A stretch of 64,000 nt of DNA from Naumovozyma dairenensis CBS 421 (Eukaryota; Ascomycota; Saccharomycetes; Saccharomycetales; Saccharomycetaceae). The stretch spans positions 467,337 through 531,336 of the forward strand of contig NC_016481.1 of the NCBI RefSeq assembly GCF_000227115.2, read 5' to 3'. Below are positions 22,278-32,400 of this stretch, piece after piece; position 1 is the first letter of the stretch; every line of letters begins with the position of its first letter. The notes beneath the pieces were generated by a model, which was given only the letters and a program-made list of their open reading frames with translations, searched no databases and was not told where the DNA came from. A program made the position numbers and the translations under genes.

Positions 22278-23942
22278 TTAACGTGGTAAAAGAGCCAAAT
22301 TTTCCTTATTAGCAATAAATTTCGAATCTGCGTAACCTAATATATCTTCAATTTGATTACTATTTTTCAAACCTTTAATTTTATTAATTTCCAAACTTGT
22401 ATAGTTACATCTTGCTCTTCCTATCAATTTTAATGGTATTTCATAATTTAATTGACCGTTTGGTAATTTTTGTCCCACTTTCACTTCTACACATTCTAAT
22501 TCATGGAAATTATCTTCGATATCTATAATATCTTTGGGTAATAAACCTTCATATTCCTTTGTAGTGGATGAAATTAAATCATTATATGATTCGTTATCTA
22601 TAATGATGGAACCTTTTGATATTAAACCATGAAGGATCCAAAATTCTCTCTTATTAATATAATCATTTTTATCTATACTTTCCATCAATTCATCATTACC
22701 ATCTTTAATATCATCATGATAAGAATAAGAATAAGAATAAGAATTTTGTGTAGATTTATTTTTTTTTCGTTTTAAATTTTTATTATTTCTTGCCTTTTTA
22801 TTAGCGATGAATTTTGTATGTAATGGTATATTTAATTTAATAATATTATTCAATTCTTCTTTATAATTAAAATCTTTAAAATTTTTTTTGGTATCAAATT
22901 CCAATTCAATATAATTAATTATTTTTAAAACGTTTAATGGTTGAATACTATTCATTATTATTGTATGGATTCCGACATTAGTTGCTAATTCAGCGGCCAT
23001 AATTTTAGTTGTCATACCACCTGAACCAATGTTAGAACCGGATTTATTTAAAGTGGAACAATTTTTCAATAATTTGGAAATATTTTTCTGTTTTGTATTA
23101 AATACGGTTAATATTGGAGTTGGACCATTAATAGTATCATTTTCAATATTAGGGTTGTAATTTTGAAGATCAGGGGAAGTCAATTTTTGTAAATTCATTT
23201 GAGAATTAAACATTGAAGTTGAAGCTGGAGATTGATCATTCAAAGAAATTCTTGATGCCCAAGAGGATAAAGAGGCAAGAGAAGTTGAAGAATGTTGTGA
23301 GTGTAAATGTGATTGTAATTGGTTTGGGTTTTCTGTATAGAGACAATCCACGTCAGTAAATAAGAACAAATAATCTGCATTAATTAAGACAGATGTAATG
23401 GCAGATAAATTATCATTATCACCGAATTTAATTTCACTAATTGATAAAGTATCATTTTCATTTACAATGGGTACAACATTTAGATTTAATAAAGCATTAA
23501 TTGTATTTTGAGCATTTTTAAATTGATTCCAATTTAATATATCATTTCTTGTTAATAAAATTTGAGCCACTTTTTGATCATATTGTCTGAATAACATTTC
23601 CCACATTGAAATCAATTTTCCTTGACCTATTGCTGCTAATGCTTGAATTTCTGATAAAACTTGTGGTTTATTTATAATATTCATTGAATTTAATCCAATG
23701 GCAATTCCACCACTTGAGACGATTATTACTTTATGACCCAATTTTTTCAAACAACTAACAGTTTCGACCACTTTAGTCATTATTGACAATTTTGGTTCTC
23801 TAGTTACATTATCGACTAATGATGAGCTACCAATTTTGATTACTATTGTGTATGATTGTGTTTCCAATGTCGAGGCGGGTGATAATGGGGTAGCTGTAGA
23901 GGCGGTAGTGGTGTCATTGGATCCCGCTATAAATCCAGACAT
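22278..23942 (-). CDS. PRO1: Glutamate 5-kinase (Pro1 / YHR033W family)
   Basis: This is a 554-residue amino-acid kinase with a C-terminal PUA-type region. It phosphorylates glutamate to gamma-glutamyl phosphate, the first step of proline synthesis in the cytosol. Core motifs are intact: [45 protein letters not shown] and GSGGMTTKI. The late [16 protein letters not shown] and [13 protein letters not shown] segments match yeast Pro1. S. cerevisiae Pro1 has about 428 residues. The extra length comes from a Ser/Asn-rich insert of about 70 residues between CLYTENP and ILTVFN and a Lys/Asn/Ser-Tyr insert before KREFWILHG. In S. cerevisiae PRO1 and YHR033W are duplicates, and the neighbour PIH1 places this copy at the YHR033W position. 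Intact motifs suggest it is a working kinase. Confidence 0.92.
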   Translation of the reverse strand: MSGFIAGSNDTTTASTATPLSPASTLETQSYTIVIKIGSSSLVDNVTREPKLSIMTKVVETVSCLKKLGHKVIIVSSGGIAIGLNSMNIINKPQVLSEIQALAAIGQGKLISMWEMLFRQYDQKVAQILLTRNDILNWNQFKNAQNTINALLNLNVVPIVNENDTLSISEIKFGDNDNLSAITSVLINADYLFLFTDVDCLYTENPNQLQSHLHSQHSSTSLASLSSWASRISLNDQSPASTSMFNSQMNLQKLTSPDLQNYNPNIENDTINGPTPILTVFNTKQKNISKLLKNCSTLNKSGSNIGSGGMTTKIMAAELATNVGIHTIIMNSIQPLNVLKIINYIELEFDTKKNFKDFNYKEELNNIIKLNIPLHTKFIANKKARNNKNLKRKKNKSTQNSYSYSYSYHDDIKDGNDELMESIDKNDYINKREFWILHGLISKGSIIIDNESYNDLISSTTKEYEGLLPKDIIDIEDNFHELECVEVKVGQKLPNGQLNYEIPLKLIGRARCNYTSLEINKIKGLKNSNQIEDILGYADSKFIANKENLALLPR

Positions 23943-24369
23943 TCTTAGATAGTAATAATTGATTGTTGATCGCCACTTTGTAAATTAATTAATTAATTAA
24001 TGGTATTGTAAAACTCCAATATCTGGTTTGCGAGATTCCATTAAGAGTAGAAATAATTGAGTAAAGAAAATAGAAAAGTACTTTCGAATATACACAATGC
24101 ACTTCAGCTAGTTCTTTATAGAACTATAGACTATATAGTATTGTTTAGTGTTGTATAGTGTTGTATAGTATTGCAATATTATTATTGTTATTACTATTAC
24201 ATATTTATAGTAATAATATAAAAAGTGGAATTCCATAACCTTAAGAGTTCACGGTTAACGGTCAACGGTTACCGGTCAAAACTATGACGTATGATGTTTG
24301 GGGACCGGGATGTCTGGAAAGAACAGGCCGTACAGACAACAAGGGCAAGGACACATCGGGTAATGGATT

Positions 24370-24511
24370 CCCCTGTTCCTGTTCCCTGTTCCCTGTTCCC
24401 TGTTCCCCGGACCACATACTTGTTATATATCATATCATATTACGTATATCACGTATATCACGTATATCACGTATATCACGTGTATTATATATTTCCGACC
24501 CCCCCCCCCCC
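24370..24511. repeat. Cluster of three simple tandem repeats
   Basis: Three different short tandem arrays lie side by side. A C-rich 7-mer (CCCTGTT type) has about five copies at 24370-24408, a 9-mer ACGTATATC has four copies at 24442-24481, and a run of 13 C lies at 24499-24511. Confidence 0.85.
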
Positions 24512-25426
24512 GCACGCCACCCCTCTCCCTCCATCTCCGTCCGTCATCTTCATCGGTCACGGCGGCAAAAAAGCAGAGAGACAGCGAGAATGTTTATAAC
24601 GAACGACAATGCATCGACGAGGAAAACGTCAATGGAAAGGCTATAGCCTATACGTATTGTTGTACGCATAATAAATAGACTGGCCATTACGCCAACACCC
24701 TGTGAACATAGAAAACACGACATTGAAGATAAACCAGTAAACGCCGACCCTCCATTATAAGGAAACATATACATCAAGGTACACTTATAATTGAGAAGGC
24801 ACTTAAGCTACACCATAGTAATTATATATTTCTTGTATAGAATAGGATATAATTAAGCAATAAAGATTGATCGCGTAACCGTAGACTGTAAGAGTATTCA
24901 ATCATGTGCTATACTTATTAAAAACAATTTCTGAGAGCGATCGCCCCACCGATTACCAGTACAACAAATGCACTGTTTTTCCCATTGAAAAAGGTGACGC
25001 CAGCTCGTAACCAACACGGCGTCGCAAAGTAATACAACACAAAGAAACGTCGTTGCAAAACAAGATAACTTATTGCACATTAGAATATCATTAATTGTTA
25101 CCGACTATTCGTTTATATGAAAAGAAGAAGGTATAGAACCTTGTATTATAATAAAGTTTACATTTACCTTTTAACAATCAGTTATTGATTGCTTATTTAA
25201 AACCCAAAATAATATTAATACCAAGCCCCAGACGCCCTTTGAAAAATATATATCTCATGATAAAAATCAATTTATAACATTCACTTTATTAATATTCAAA
25301 ATGTAAAATATGGGTTCGATAATAGATCAAAATCTAAACTTCTTAAAGGCGGAGAGTAGAATTTAGGATTCTAACGAATAGATGATTCGGGTTCCTCTCT
25401 TTATATATAGTATAAATAATAACTAA

Positions 25427-25770
25427 TGTTGGAAATAAGACATAACTGTCCTTTGGATCAGTTAAATTGGGAGAAATATGTGTTGCAATGTTACTAACAC
25501 TTTTTCAAGGTATAACCAGTCGTCCTCTTTTAGCATTTGCCAAAGAGTACTATACATAACGTATATATATATCTATATATCTCTTATATATTTTATTTTC
25601 TTGATGATATCTCATCGTGAAAATTTTCCTTTCTCTTGTCGCCTCGGCATATCTACCGTACATTACGACAATATTGTGTGTCTGTAAATCAATGTCCTTT
25701 TAGCAAATCGACATATATGTACCATATATTCCAATACTTTTGTATATATATTAGAAATTACTAAGGAATT
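25427..25770 (+). repeat. Solo-LTR-like repeat, copy 1
   Basis: It starts with TGTTGGAAATAAG, like a Ty-type LTR terminus. About 300 bases then align closely with the copy at 26041, including CATAACTGTCCTTTGGATCAG and GATATCTCATCGTG. The right end is blurred because similarity fades after about 25735. Confidence 0.6.
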
Positions 25771-26040
25771 TCTTATACGTTGCTGGAAGTGGTAAAAATT
25801 TGAGGCACTGTATCAAGATTAAAACAGATATTTAGTCGTCTCTCTTGAAGTCATTTAATGATGAGATTGTTAAGAATGTATGTATTCGCAGATCGTGTCG
25901 TTTCTGTGAATGATAATCTCGTGTCACTTCCTTGTTTGGCAAATCTTACTGCGACTTGTCCGCTCTACCATACTTGATATATTCTAAACCTACTAACATT
26001 TAGTATTTACTGTTGCATCATCGAAAACATCTTCCTAAAG

Positions 26041-26383
26041 TGTTAAAAATAAGCCATAACTGTCCTTTGGATCAGTTGAATTGGGAGAAACATGTATGGC
26101 AATGTCACTCACACTTTTTCAAGGTATAAGGAGTCGTCCTCTTTTAGCGTTTGCCAAAGAGTCCTGTACATAACGTATATATATATATCTATATCTCTTA
26201 TATATTTGATCTCCCGATGATATCTCATCGTGCAAAATTTCCTTTTTCTTTGTCGTCTCGGCATATCTACCGTACTTTACTACAATATTGTGTGTCTGTA
26301 AATCAATGTCCTTTTAGCATGTAGACATATATGTACGATACTTATTTCCCAATGTAAAAATATCAATATGAATTCCATTAACA
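26041..26383 (+). repeat. Solo-LTR-like repeat, copy 2
   Basis: The repeat starts TGTTAAAAATAAG and ends CATTAACA, so the termini are TGTTA...TAACA, the form expected of a Ty-type LTR. Its length of 343 bases is typical. It ends 73 bases upstream of tRNA-Lys, where yeast Ty1/copia-type elements prefer to insert. No perfect target-site duplication is visible, so it is probably old. Confidence 0.6.
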
Positions 26384-26456
26384 AGAAGATTATCAAAAAA
26401 TGATCGGATTGTTTACATTGACAAAAAATAAAGTTCTTAAAAAATTCAATAAATTA

Positions 26457-26529
26457 GCCTTGTTGGCGCAATCGGTAGCGCGTGTGACTCTTAATCACAA
26501 GGTTAGGGGTTCGAGCCCCCTACAGGGCT
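26457..26529 (+). tRNA. tRNA-Lys (anticodon CTT)
   Basis: This 73-base cloverleaf has an acceptor stem GCCTTGT/ACAGGGC with discriminator T. The D-arm is GGCGCAATCGGTAGCGC. The anticodon stem TGTGA/TCACA encloses the loop CTCTTAA with CTT at 26490-26492, and the T-arm contains GGTTCGAGCC. It is near-identical to S. cerevisiae tRNA-Lys(CUU). There is no intron. Confidence 0.97.
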
Positions 26530-26847
26530 ATTAATTTTTTTGTTTTTAAACACCAAAATCAACATTTCTATCCAGCAATATGATCAATACTACTTGTTCT
26601 TCTTTCCTACTCTAGGTTCAAATATGATTTTTTCCTCGAATGGTACTTTTTATTATTCGATTCCAAATTGGGCTAGAAAAAAATGGACCTAGGTTCAGTT
26701 TAATCTTGCATCCAGTAATAAATTCTCATTGTTAGTAGTACCTGATCATACTGACCACAGATATAATAATTGTATTTCCTTCTAAGTACGTAACTAAGAA
26801 TTTCCGGATTAATATACAAATTGTTTTGCCGTGAAAGCGAAACTCTT

Positions 26848-26861
26848 CAGTTACGTAACTG
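26848..26861. promoter_or_regulatory. 14-bp palindrome with TTACGTAA (Yap-type) core
   Basis: CAGTTACGTAACTG is a perfect palindrome whose core TTACGTAA fits Yap-family bZIP sites. It lies 8 bases left of the Gal4-type site in the phosphoglucomutase promoter. Its role is inferred. Confidence 0.45.
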
Positions 26862-26868
26862 GATCCTC

Positions 26869-26885
26869 CGGAAAGCAGTGCTCCG
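26869..26885. promoter_or_regulatory. Gal4-type UAS upstream of phosphoglucomutase
   Basis: CGGAAAGCAGTGCTCCG is CGG-N11-CCG, the Gal4 spacing. It also fits the preferred internal positions (purine after CGG, RC at positions 7-8, W at 9, Y at 11, C at 13). It lies about 426 bases upstream of the PGM start codon. S. cerevisiae PGM2 is also called GAL5. Confidence 0.75.
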
Positions 26886-27310
26886 CGGCTCGATCGACAA
26901 TGGACCGACCAAGGACAACATTCTTCCATGAATTAGCATTGCAGTTTTTGATCGAGATGTTATATTCCACATATATAAACTACACAATATCGACCAAAAA
27001 CAATATCTTTTAATGTTCTTTTTCCAATACCCACTGTCTCCTTGGTTGCAAACCCACCAGATCTACCCCGCTTTCTCCACTGCCCCCTTTTTTCAACACT
27101 CCAAAACACACTGCAAGTTTTCTGAAAAGTATCATTAGCTGAAGTCGCGAAAAAACAACAACAACAGCAACTGGCAAAACATATAAAATCAGGGTCGAGT
27201 AGAACACTAAAAAGAATATACTAGCTTTCCCAACTTTTTATATTTTACCTCTTCTATCAGATAACAACAAGAGTATTTAAAAAATTAAAGACCCATCACT
27301 ATCAAGAAAA

Positions 27311-28439
27311 ATGTCATTCAACATTGAAGCAGTTGCAACGAAACCATACCAAGATCAAAAACCAGGTACTTCTGGTCTACGTAAGAAGACCAAAGTCTTT
27401 ATGGAGGAACCACATTACACTGAAACTTTATTCAATCTACATTAGAAGCCATCCCAGAAGGGTGCAAAGACGCCACTTTAGTTATTGGTGGTGATGGTCG
27501 TTTCTACAACGACGCCATTATGAACAAGATTGCCGCCATTGGTGCTGCTAACGGTGTCAAGAAATTGATCATCGGTCAAAACGGTCTTTTATCCACTCCT
27601 GCTGCTTCCCATATCATCAGATCATACCATGAAAAGGTCACTGGTGGGATTATCCTAACTGCCAGTCATAACCCAGGTGGTCCAGAAAATGATTTAGGTA
27701 TTAAATATAATTTGGCTAACGGTGGGCCAGCACCTGAATCTGTCACTAATGCTATTTGGGAAGTTTCTAAGAAATTGACTTCCTATAAGATTGTTAAGGA
27801 TTTGCCAAAATTGAATTTATCTAAGATTGGTAATGACCAAAAATACGGTCCTTTATTAGTGGATATTATTGATGTTACTAAAGCCTACGTAGAATTATTG
27901 AAAGAGATTTTCGACTTCGATTTAATTAAAAATTTCATTCAGAAGCAACGTGAAACTAAAAACTGGAAATTACTGTTCGATTCTTTGAATGGTATTACTG
28001 GCCCATATGGTCATGCTATCTTCGTTGAAGAATTCGGTTTGCCTGCAGATGAGGTCTTACAAAACTGGCACCCAAAACCTGATTTTGGTGGTTTACATCC
28101 AGATCCAAATTTGACTTATGCTAAGACTTTGGTTGAAAGAGTCGATAAGGAAAAGATTGAATTCGGTGCTGCTTCAGATGGTGATGGTGATAGAAATATG
28201 ATTTATGGTGCCGGTCCAGCATTCGTCTCCCCGGGTGATTCTGTTGCTATTATCGCTGAATATGCTTCAGAAATTCCTTACTTCAAGAAACAAGGTATTT
28301 ATGGGCTAGCACGTTCTTTCCCAACATCCGCTGCTATTGATCGTGTTGCCGCTAAGCATGGTTTGAAATGTTATGAAGTTCCAACTGGTTGGAAATTCTT
28401 CTGTGCTTTATCGATGCTAAGAATTATCCATCTGTGGTG
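27311..28439 (+). pseudogene. PGM2: Phosphoglucomutase, broken by single-base deletions and truncated at an assembly gap
   Basis: The sequence matches yeast Pgm1/Pgm2 (about 570 residues), which interconverts glucose-1-phosphate and glucose-6-phosphate and links galactose and glycogen metabolism to glycolysis. The ATG at 27311 is followed by [21 protein letters not shown] base is missing at about 27428-27430, so the first frame stops at TAG 27443-27445. The next frame is then open from before 27520 to about 28410, with the active-site serine loop TASHNPGG and the metal site DGDGDRN. Two more single-base deletions lie at about 28410-28412 and 28422-28423, just before the N run. The three lesions next to a gap could be a decaying gene or poor sequence at a contig end, and I cannot decide from the sequence. 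PGM1 and PGM2 cannot be told apart here. The last about 200 residues are missing. Confidence 0.8.
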
Positions 28440-28459
28440 NNNNNNNNNNNNNNNNNNNN
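28440..28459. other. Assembly gap (20 N) inside the phosphoglucomutase gene
   Basis: Twenty undetermined bases interrupt the gene. About 600-750 coding bases would be needed to finish it, so the true gap is probably much larger than 20, unless the gene is truly truncated. The first bases after the gap read C-GTC-TAA, which could be the last codon and stop of the gene. That is only a guess. Confidence 0.9.
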
Positions 28460-29068
28460 CGTCTAAGTTCTAATTTTTTTGTAGTGGGTGGTATATGTCA
28501 TTACCCATACTTCGTAACGTTTATTTCAATCTTCTACTCAACTACAAGCTTCGAACAGGCGCTGCCCAGCTTCTAATTCGGGTGGTAGAGTTGGAATATA
28601 TGGAATTAAAAGTGGAATCGCTAAAGGTATAATAATACCGAACGATTTCGCCAATATCGATTGTAGGGTGGTATGTCGGAATTATAATGTATCTGGCACA
28701 TAGTGTACAGACACGTGGTTTCGTACAACACGATATATGTTTTCTATATAAGAAAATTTTTATTCCATATGTAAAGTGTATAATATATATTACTCTCCTG
28801 TCCTAGGACGGGGAGGAGCAATTCTGCAACGAATCTACCTATAAGGTCAGGTCCTGCAGTCTAATCTGCATCCAATATATGGTTTAATATGTTATATTCC
28901 CTAAAAAGCAATATGCTTCGAATAGTAAACTTCATAATAACTCTTAAGTCACTTAACTGATAACGAAATAAACATACTTCTTTGTGACACTTGGGGAAGG
29001 GGGGGGGGAGGCCAATACTTTGTTACCCTAAGGCCATTACTACAAAAATATGGAAAACATAAAAATCA
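28460..29068. other. Gene-free interval between gap and tRNA-Asp
   Basis: No protein gene is visible. A hairpin-forming CTCCTGTCCTAGGACGGGGAG (28796-28816), a G run at about 29000-29008, and a possible LTR (28662-29044) occupy the stretch. Confidence 0.5.
28662..29044. repeat. Possible degenerate LTR upstream of tRNA-Asp
   Basis: A 383-base segment has the inverted termini TGTAG...CTACA and ends 24 bases upstream of tRNA-Asp, a typical Ty insertion spot. No second copy is in the window and no target duplication is seen, so the call rests on the termini, length and location only. Confidence 0.3.
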
Positions 29069-29140
29069 TCCGTGATAGTTTAATGGTCAGAATGGGCGCT
29101 TGTCGCGTGCCAGATCGGGGTTCAATTCCCCGTCGCGGAG
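29069..29140 (+). tRNA. tRNA-Asp (anticodon GTC)
   Basis: This 72-base cloverleaf has an acceptor stem TCCGTGA/TCGCGGA with discriminator G. The D-arm includes TAGTTTAATGGTCAGA. The anticodon loop TTGTCGC carries GTC at 29102-29104, and the T-arm contains GGTTCAATTCC. It appears identical to S. cerevisiae tRNA-Asp. There is no intron. A T-rich terminator follows. Confidence 0.97.
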
Positions 29141-29488
29141 ATTTATTTCTTTATTTTTTTCTTCACCAAATAAATATTCATTGAAAATGGCTCTGTTTTT
29201 ATGGTGCGGGGTACGGATGTCCCAGAAAAAAATATGAAAAATAAACAAATTGGAATTAAATAAATTTTAAATTTTTTGGAAAACTTCAATGCACACAGAC
29301 TAGAGCTTAATCGATCTGAAAGGAAATGTAAAATACTACGTACAGCCTAATTCAAAATTTAATATTGGCAACCAATAGAAGTTCCTTACAAGATTGAAGA
29401 GCGAAATAATAGCCCGGGCCACAATTGCAGCAGACAAAGACAGGATAATATTAATCAAACCTTCCTTTTCATCCATATAACAATACAA
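29141..29488. other. Intergenic tRNA-Asp/NUP192
   Basis: The interval contains a T-rich Pol III terminator directly after the tRNA, AT-rich spacer and the NUP192 promoter. No other gene is visible. Confidence 0.55.
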
Positions 29489-32400
29489 ATGATATGGTCT
29501 ACCGCCCCATTCCAAAAATTGTACGATTCTATTGAAAATGATCAATTCGATTATAACTTGTTCAAAGAATTGTTACCAGATTTGCAACAATTGAATCTTA
29601 CCAACGATAAACCTAAAAACCAGAAAAGTAGGGCACAAGTGGAATCAGGGAAAATTACATTAGCAGATAATAATATTATTACGAACGACGATGAGAATGA
29701 TACTAATAATAACCACAACACAATTACTTATAATCTTAAACAACAATTCATCATTGCCACCATCTCCTTGTCGGATGAATTAAATTTGGATGAACTGATT
29801 GTGGCCCAATTAATTTTGTCTGACTTAGAAAAATCTAATCTATTAGATTCCTTAGATTCACTAGATAATGCAACAACTTTAATTATTTCAGGTAAACGTC
29901 AATTTTTCTTCAGAAGGCAATTTATCTTACAAATTACCGCCTTTCTTTTAAATTGTTTAGACACTTCAAACCCAATATTACAAGAATTGGTACAAGATTC
30001 ATTGAAAAATAATATATTAAAATCTTTCGAGTCAATTCATCAACAATTAGAAGATATCAAACAGTCAATAAATAAAGCAAAAATCTTGGAAAATAATAAT
30101 GATCCAATCTTCATACAAAATATCAAATTTAAAAGAGATTTCCTTCTAAAAGAATATGATACATTAAGTCAAATATTAACAGGTTTAATTAATAAAAATT
30201 TCTTATTGAATTATAATGATATTAATAATATTATCAATCATATAATCACCTCTTTGAATCCAAATGATTACTTTATCATTTATTATTTACCTGCATTGTT
30301 TAATGCCTTTAATAAATTAGAGGATATGCCATCTAATGATGTTAATCTTCTATATTCAAATTTCATAAAAGATCTGAAAAATAATGATTCGATTTATGAG
30401 CAACCAATTAAAGTCACATTGATTTTCATCTTTTTAACACTCTTCATCGATTGGTGTAATTCAAATCCAACGGTCAGAACAAAGGATTTAGATTTCAAAA
30501 CTGATATAGATTACCCAATGATGTTAACCGTAGAATTAGGTGCCATAGAACAATTATTAATTATCGCAGCAGATACTTCAGAATTCATGAATGATCAGAC
30601 TTTAGAATTAATTTATGATATCAGATCCTTGTTAGAAACACATATCCCCAGATTTAGGCCAATTCAATTACTCGACGATCCAGTAGATTATGAGAATGCT
30701 TCAAATAATGATAATAATAACAACAACACTCAACATCCACATTCAATAACGAATAATTTCAGTTATAGTGACGCGATTAATACTAAAAAAGGCATTACTC
30801 CCAGTGAAAATAAAAACTTGAAATATAGCAATATTGCTCAATCGCAGTATAATAATATCAGACTGTCAGAACAAACTCAAGATTTCCTTGTTTCATCATT
30901 TCATAATGTTCTACAAAAAGTTATTACGAATTGTGCCTTCCTATTAACGAAGATTAAAGATACGGAGGAAGATTCTTTACTATCAGAAGCTGACTTGACT
31001 TTAGATGACATTGCAGCAAAGGCAGACTTAGAGCGTTTCTTTATAACGATTTATTTCTTTTACGCTTCAAGACCAACTTATTCAAATGAATTTTGGAAAG
31101 ATAAAGAATCAAATGCATATGGGTTTATTGAATGGTCATCAAAATGTACGGATAGCTTAATGAGATCATGCTTTTATTTGATGATATCAAGTCTATCATT
31201 TGGTCAAGAAAATTCCACAAACGTTTTCCATTATTTTGGTAATAATAGTATTGTATCATGGTCAACCATTGTCCAATGTTTGAAAGAGTATAATTTAAGG
31301 ATTAGTAACTTGCCAAATGTGATCCACCAACGACAAAATTTAGAGCAAGACACCGATTCATCATCGTCATCTTCTTCCGCAACAGCTACAAAGGAAATTG
31401 ATTCATTGGCGATCGCCTTCGAAGAAGGTTTAAACGAAGAAACAACAATCTTTTTATCATCTTTATTGACGCTTGTCGGGTCAGTAGCATTTGACGTGCA
31501 ATCAGATATTAAGATATCATTATCCGGTTTATTCATGGATCCAATCTTTGAGTTTGCTAAATTAGAAACACCTCTAAGTGGCGCATGTTTCAAAACACTA
31601 AGTTATTTACTTCCTTCGTCAATAGATGCAAGGTTAAATTATTGGCAGTCCTTAGATTCAATATTATTTAAAAATGTTTCATTAACAAACACAACAGATT
31701 CTTATAGATCAGCATTTGGTTATACTCTGAAGACTTTTAGTGAAATAGTAGGTTTCCTATCTCTTTTCAATAATCTTTTGAAAATAAATCCTCAAGATAT
31801 AAATGAAAATGGCCACTTATCATTCGGGAAACAGAACTTCCCATCAAAATTGGGTCAAGTTTACAGAAAAATGGGTATATGGCCTTATTTTGACTATATT
31901 CTCAATGAAATATTTGTTCCCTCTAAACTAATATTGAACGACTTTGATAGAAGAGCTATACAGACTCCAATATTGGAAATAATAGAAACATCGTTATTAT
32001 CTTTTGATTATTCTGCTATATTAAATTCAATTACTCTTGGAATAAATTTGGATACGCTAGTTAATACTTCGGATTTCTTTACTTACGTTCAAGAATCTCC
32101 CGCGCCAGTTGTATTCAACCATTTATTTGCTCAAAATGTCCATTCTACCCTCTTTGCTATCATCGATATTGGTATCGACCATATATCAATTGATTTAGAG
32201 GGAGGGAAAGACCAAATGAACTTACTCACAAGATCGATCAAGATAATCAATTTGATTTTGGATTTCCAGGGAACTTTTACTGAAGAATTACTTCCAATAA
32301 TAATTAAACAAGAAAATAAGAGCTACTACATACCAAAAAATTTTGGTTTACATGGTTTCCGTTCCTTTTATGATACTATTTTCTTCAATTTACCAGTGGT

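Larger units (their letters stand above)
23943..27310. other. 3.4-kb gene-poor interval between PRO1 and the phosphoglucomutase gene
   Basis: No protein gene is supported here. From left to right the interval holds the PRO1 promoter with TTAATTAATTAATTAATT (23986-24002), TGTATAG-type imperfect repeats at 24127-24175, and a block of three simple repeats at 24370-24511. Two related LTR-like repeats and tRNA-Lys follow. Last comes the phosphoglucomutase promoter with a Gal4-type site. Open frames at 24284-24646 are repeat-derived. Confidence 0.65.

Noticed and set aside
24284..24646. Overlapping plus-strand open frames with RISRISRISR and HVYHVYHVYH repeats
   Set aside because: The repeats are translations of the 9-mer tandem array in different frames, not a protein gene.
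27236..27246. TTTTATATTTT matching the ARS consensus WTTTAYRTTTW
   Set aside because: Such 11-mers are frequent by chance in AT-rich DNA. No supporting B elements can be judged by eye.
31231..31593. 120-codon minus-strand open frame within NUP192
   Set aside because: It lies wholly inside a well-supported conserved gene and looks like an antisense shadow.
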